Source: Methanothrix sp.
GTDB taxonomy: Archaea; Halobacteriota; Methanosarcinia; Methanotrichales; Methanotrichaceae
Reading direction: 5' to 3'
NCBI GenBank assembly: GCA_028688175.1
Contig: JAQTYS010000038.1
Location: 1 to 6,714 of the forward strand
Length of the DNA stretch: 6,714 nt
Every line of letters begins with the position of its first letter. Within the stretch, counting starts at the first letter, position 1. The notes under the pieces are model-generated. The model was not told the DNA's origin and ran no database searches. It saw only the letters and a program-made list of their open reading frames with translations. The position numbers and the translations under genes are program-made. This document shows, piece after piece, positions 6,362 to 6,714 of this stretch.

Positions 6362-6478
6362 CCATCCAGATCATTCATGGTCTTGCATACCAGCTCATAA
6401 TCCCGTTCCAGGGTCCGGCGTGATGATTCTTCGCTCATCGATCCGCCGATAGATAATGTGCTGGTGGATATCATGGAG
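6247..6478. other. spacer between argH and the convergent downstream gene
   Basis: This 232-nt stretch separates the argH stop from the stop of the minus-strand gene. It holds most of the doubtful hydrophobic plus-strand frame. On the minus strand there is a frame starting at ATG 6472-6474 or 6436-6438 that stays open into argH; its first part reads plausibly, but the rest is proline-rich antisense of argH. No clear hairpin terminator, T-run, tRNA or repeat was seen. Confidence 0.6.
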
Positions 6479-6714
6479 CTAAAGTTCTTTCTCGGCACCG
6501 GTTCCTGTGAGCCAAGCGGGCGTCGTTGCCGCAGGATCCGCATCTGCGCCTATTTCATCTTCGGCGACAGCTGCATCCTGAAAAATATTCGCAAAAACCG
6601 TAAATGTGACCTTGCCGGACCGGCTGCTGCCATCAGCCATGCAGGCGGTATAGGTTCCTGCTGCCAGTGAGGATAATGAGAGATTGAACTTGTATCGGTC
6701 CGCTCCTCCCTCAG
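6479..6714 (-). CDS. C-terminus of a probable secreted or surface beta-sandwich protein (5' truncated by window edge)
   Basis: An open minus-strand frame enters at the window end (first full codon 6712-6710) and stops at TAG 6481-6479, leaving 77 residues. It begins with DRYKFNLSLSSLAAGTYTAC and continues to GKVTFTVFANIF. This alternation of strands with an L-x-A-G-T-Y-T turn is characteristic of the last strands of an immunoglobulin-like beta-sandwich, common in exported archaeal surface proteins. After it comes a low-complexity acidic Ala/Asp/Glu/Thr tail (EDEIGADADPAATTP) ending in GTGAEKEL. No membrane anchor or sorting motif is visible at the C-terminus. The N-terminal part, including any signal peptide, lies outside the window, so the function cannot be given. 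The gene converges on the arginine operon. The plus-strand frame over 6458-6670 is its shadow. Confidence 0.75.
   Translation of the reverse strand, partial: EGGADRYKFNLSLSSLAAGTYTACMADGSSRSGKVTFTVFANIFQDAAVAEDEIGADADPAATTPAWLTGTGAEKEL

Noticed and set aside
6241..6438. Resemblance of the minus-strand ISDPIVILKSGR to ADP-forming acyl-CoA synthetase sequences
   Set aside because: The match is about a dozen residues, and the expected following segment (the SHTG region) is absent in all three frames.
5962..6543. Full 193-codon minus-strand frame as a real gene
   Set aside because: It runs nearly 300 nt antisense into argH with a proline/arginine-rich tail, and its upstream part overlaps another frame that reads as the end of a surface protein. 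Only a short middle part looks protein-like.
1..6714. CRISPR array, insertion sequence, tRNA, rRNA or phage genes
   Set aside because: No regularly spaced repeats, transposase motifs, terminal inverted repeats, cloverleaf or rRNA-like sequence was found by reading either strand.

Overview
This window looks like ordinary chromosomal DNA from a methanogenic archaeon. The closest fit, from recalled family resemblance only, is the Methanotrichales/Methanosarcinales (Methanothrix-like). Three observations support this: ArgH resembles, as I remember it, the methanosarcinal type; the Shine-Dalgarno site AGGTGA pairs with an archaeal 16S 3' end; and TATA-like boxes sit about 26-30 nt upstream of first-gene start codons that lack a ribosome binding site, which is the pattern expected of leaderless archaeal transcripts.

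Layout. (1) Positions 1-404, plus strand: the C-terminal part of an unrecognised protein with a small beta-rich domain, cut by the window edge. (2) Positions 394-1005, minus strand: a compact class I SAM-dependent methyltransferase, convergent with and overlapping the previous gene by 11 nt. (3) Positions 1006-1103: a short divergent promoter region. (4) Positions 1104-2051, plus strand: an ADP-ribosylglycohydrolase (DraG/ARH family) protein with all its metal-binding motifs. (5) Positions 2063-6246, plus strand: an arginine biosynthesis operon in the order TATA box, argC, CBS-domain protein, argJ, argH. (6) Positions 6247-6478: a short stretch with no convincing gene, containing one doubtful small hydrophobic frame and a doubtful antisense frame. 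(7) Positions 6479-6714, minus strand: the C-terminus of another protein, probably a secreted or surface beta-sandwich protein, running off the window end.

The four-gene operon is tight: gaps of 25 nt and 10 nt, and one 14-nt overlap. ArgC reduces N-acetylglutamyl phosphate (step 3). ArgJ moves the acetyl group from N-acetylornithine back to glutamate (step 5, closing the cycle with step 1). ArgH releases arginine and fumarate from argininosuccinate (last step). The genes for the remaining steps (argB, argD, argF, argG) are not in the window. The two-CBS-domain protein between argC and argJ is the most interesting element: its position and conserved ribose-contacting residues suggest a nucleotide-sensing partner of the pathway, but its function cannot be read from sequence alone.

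I see no CRISPR array, insertion sequence, tRNA, rRNA, integrase or clear novel system. Most of the window is housekeeping or conserved-hypothetical in nature.
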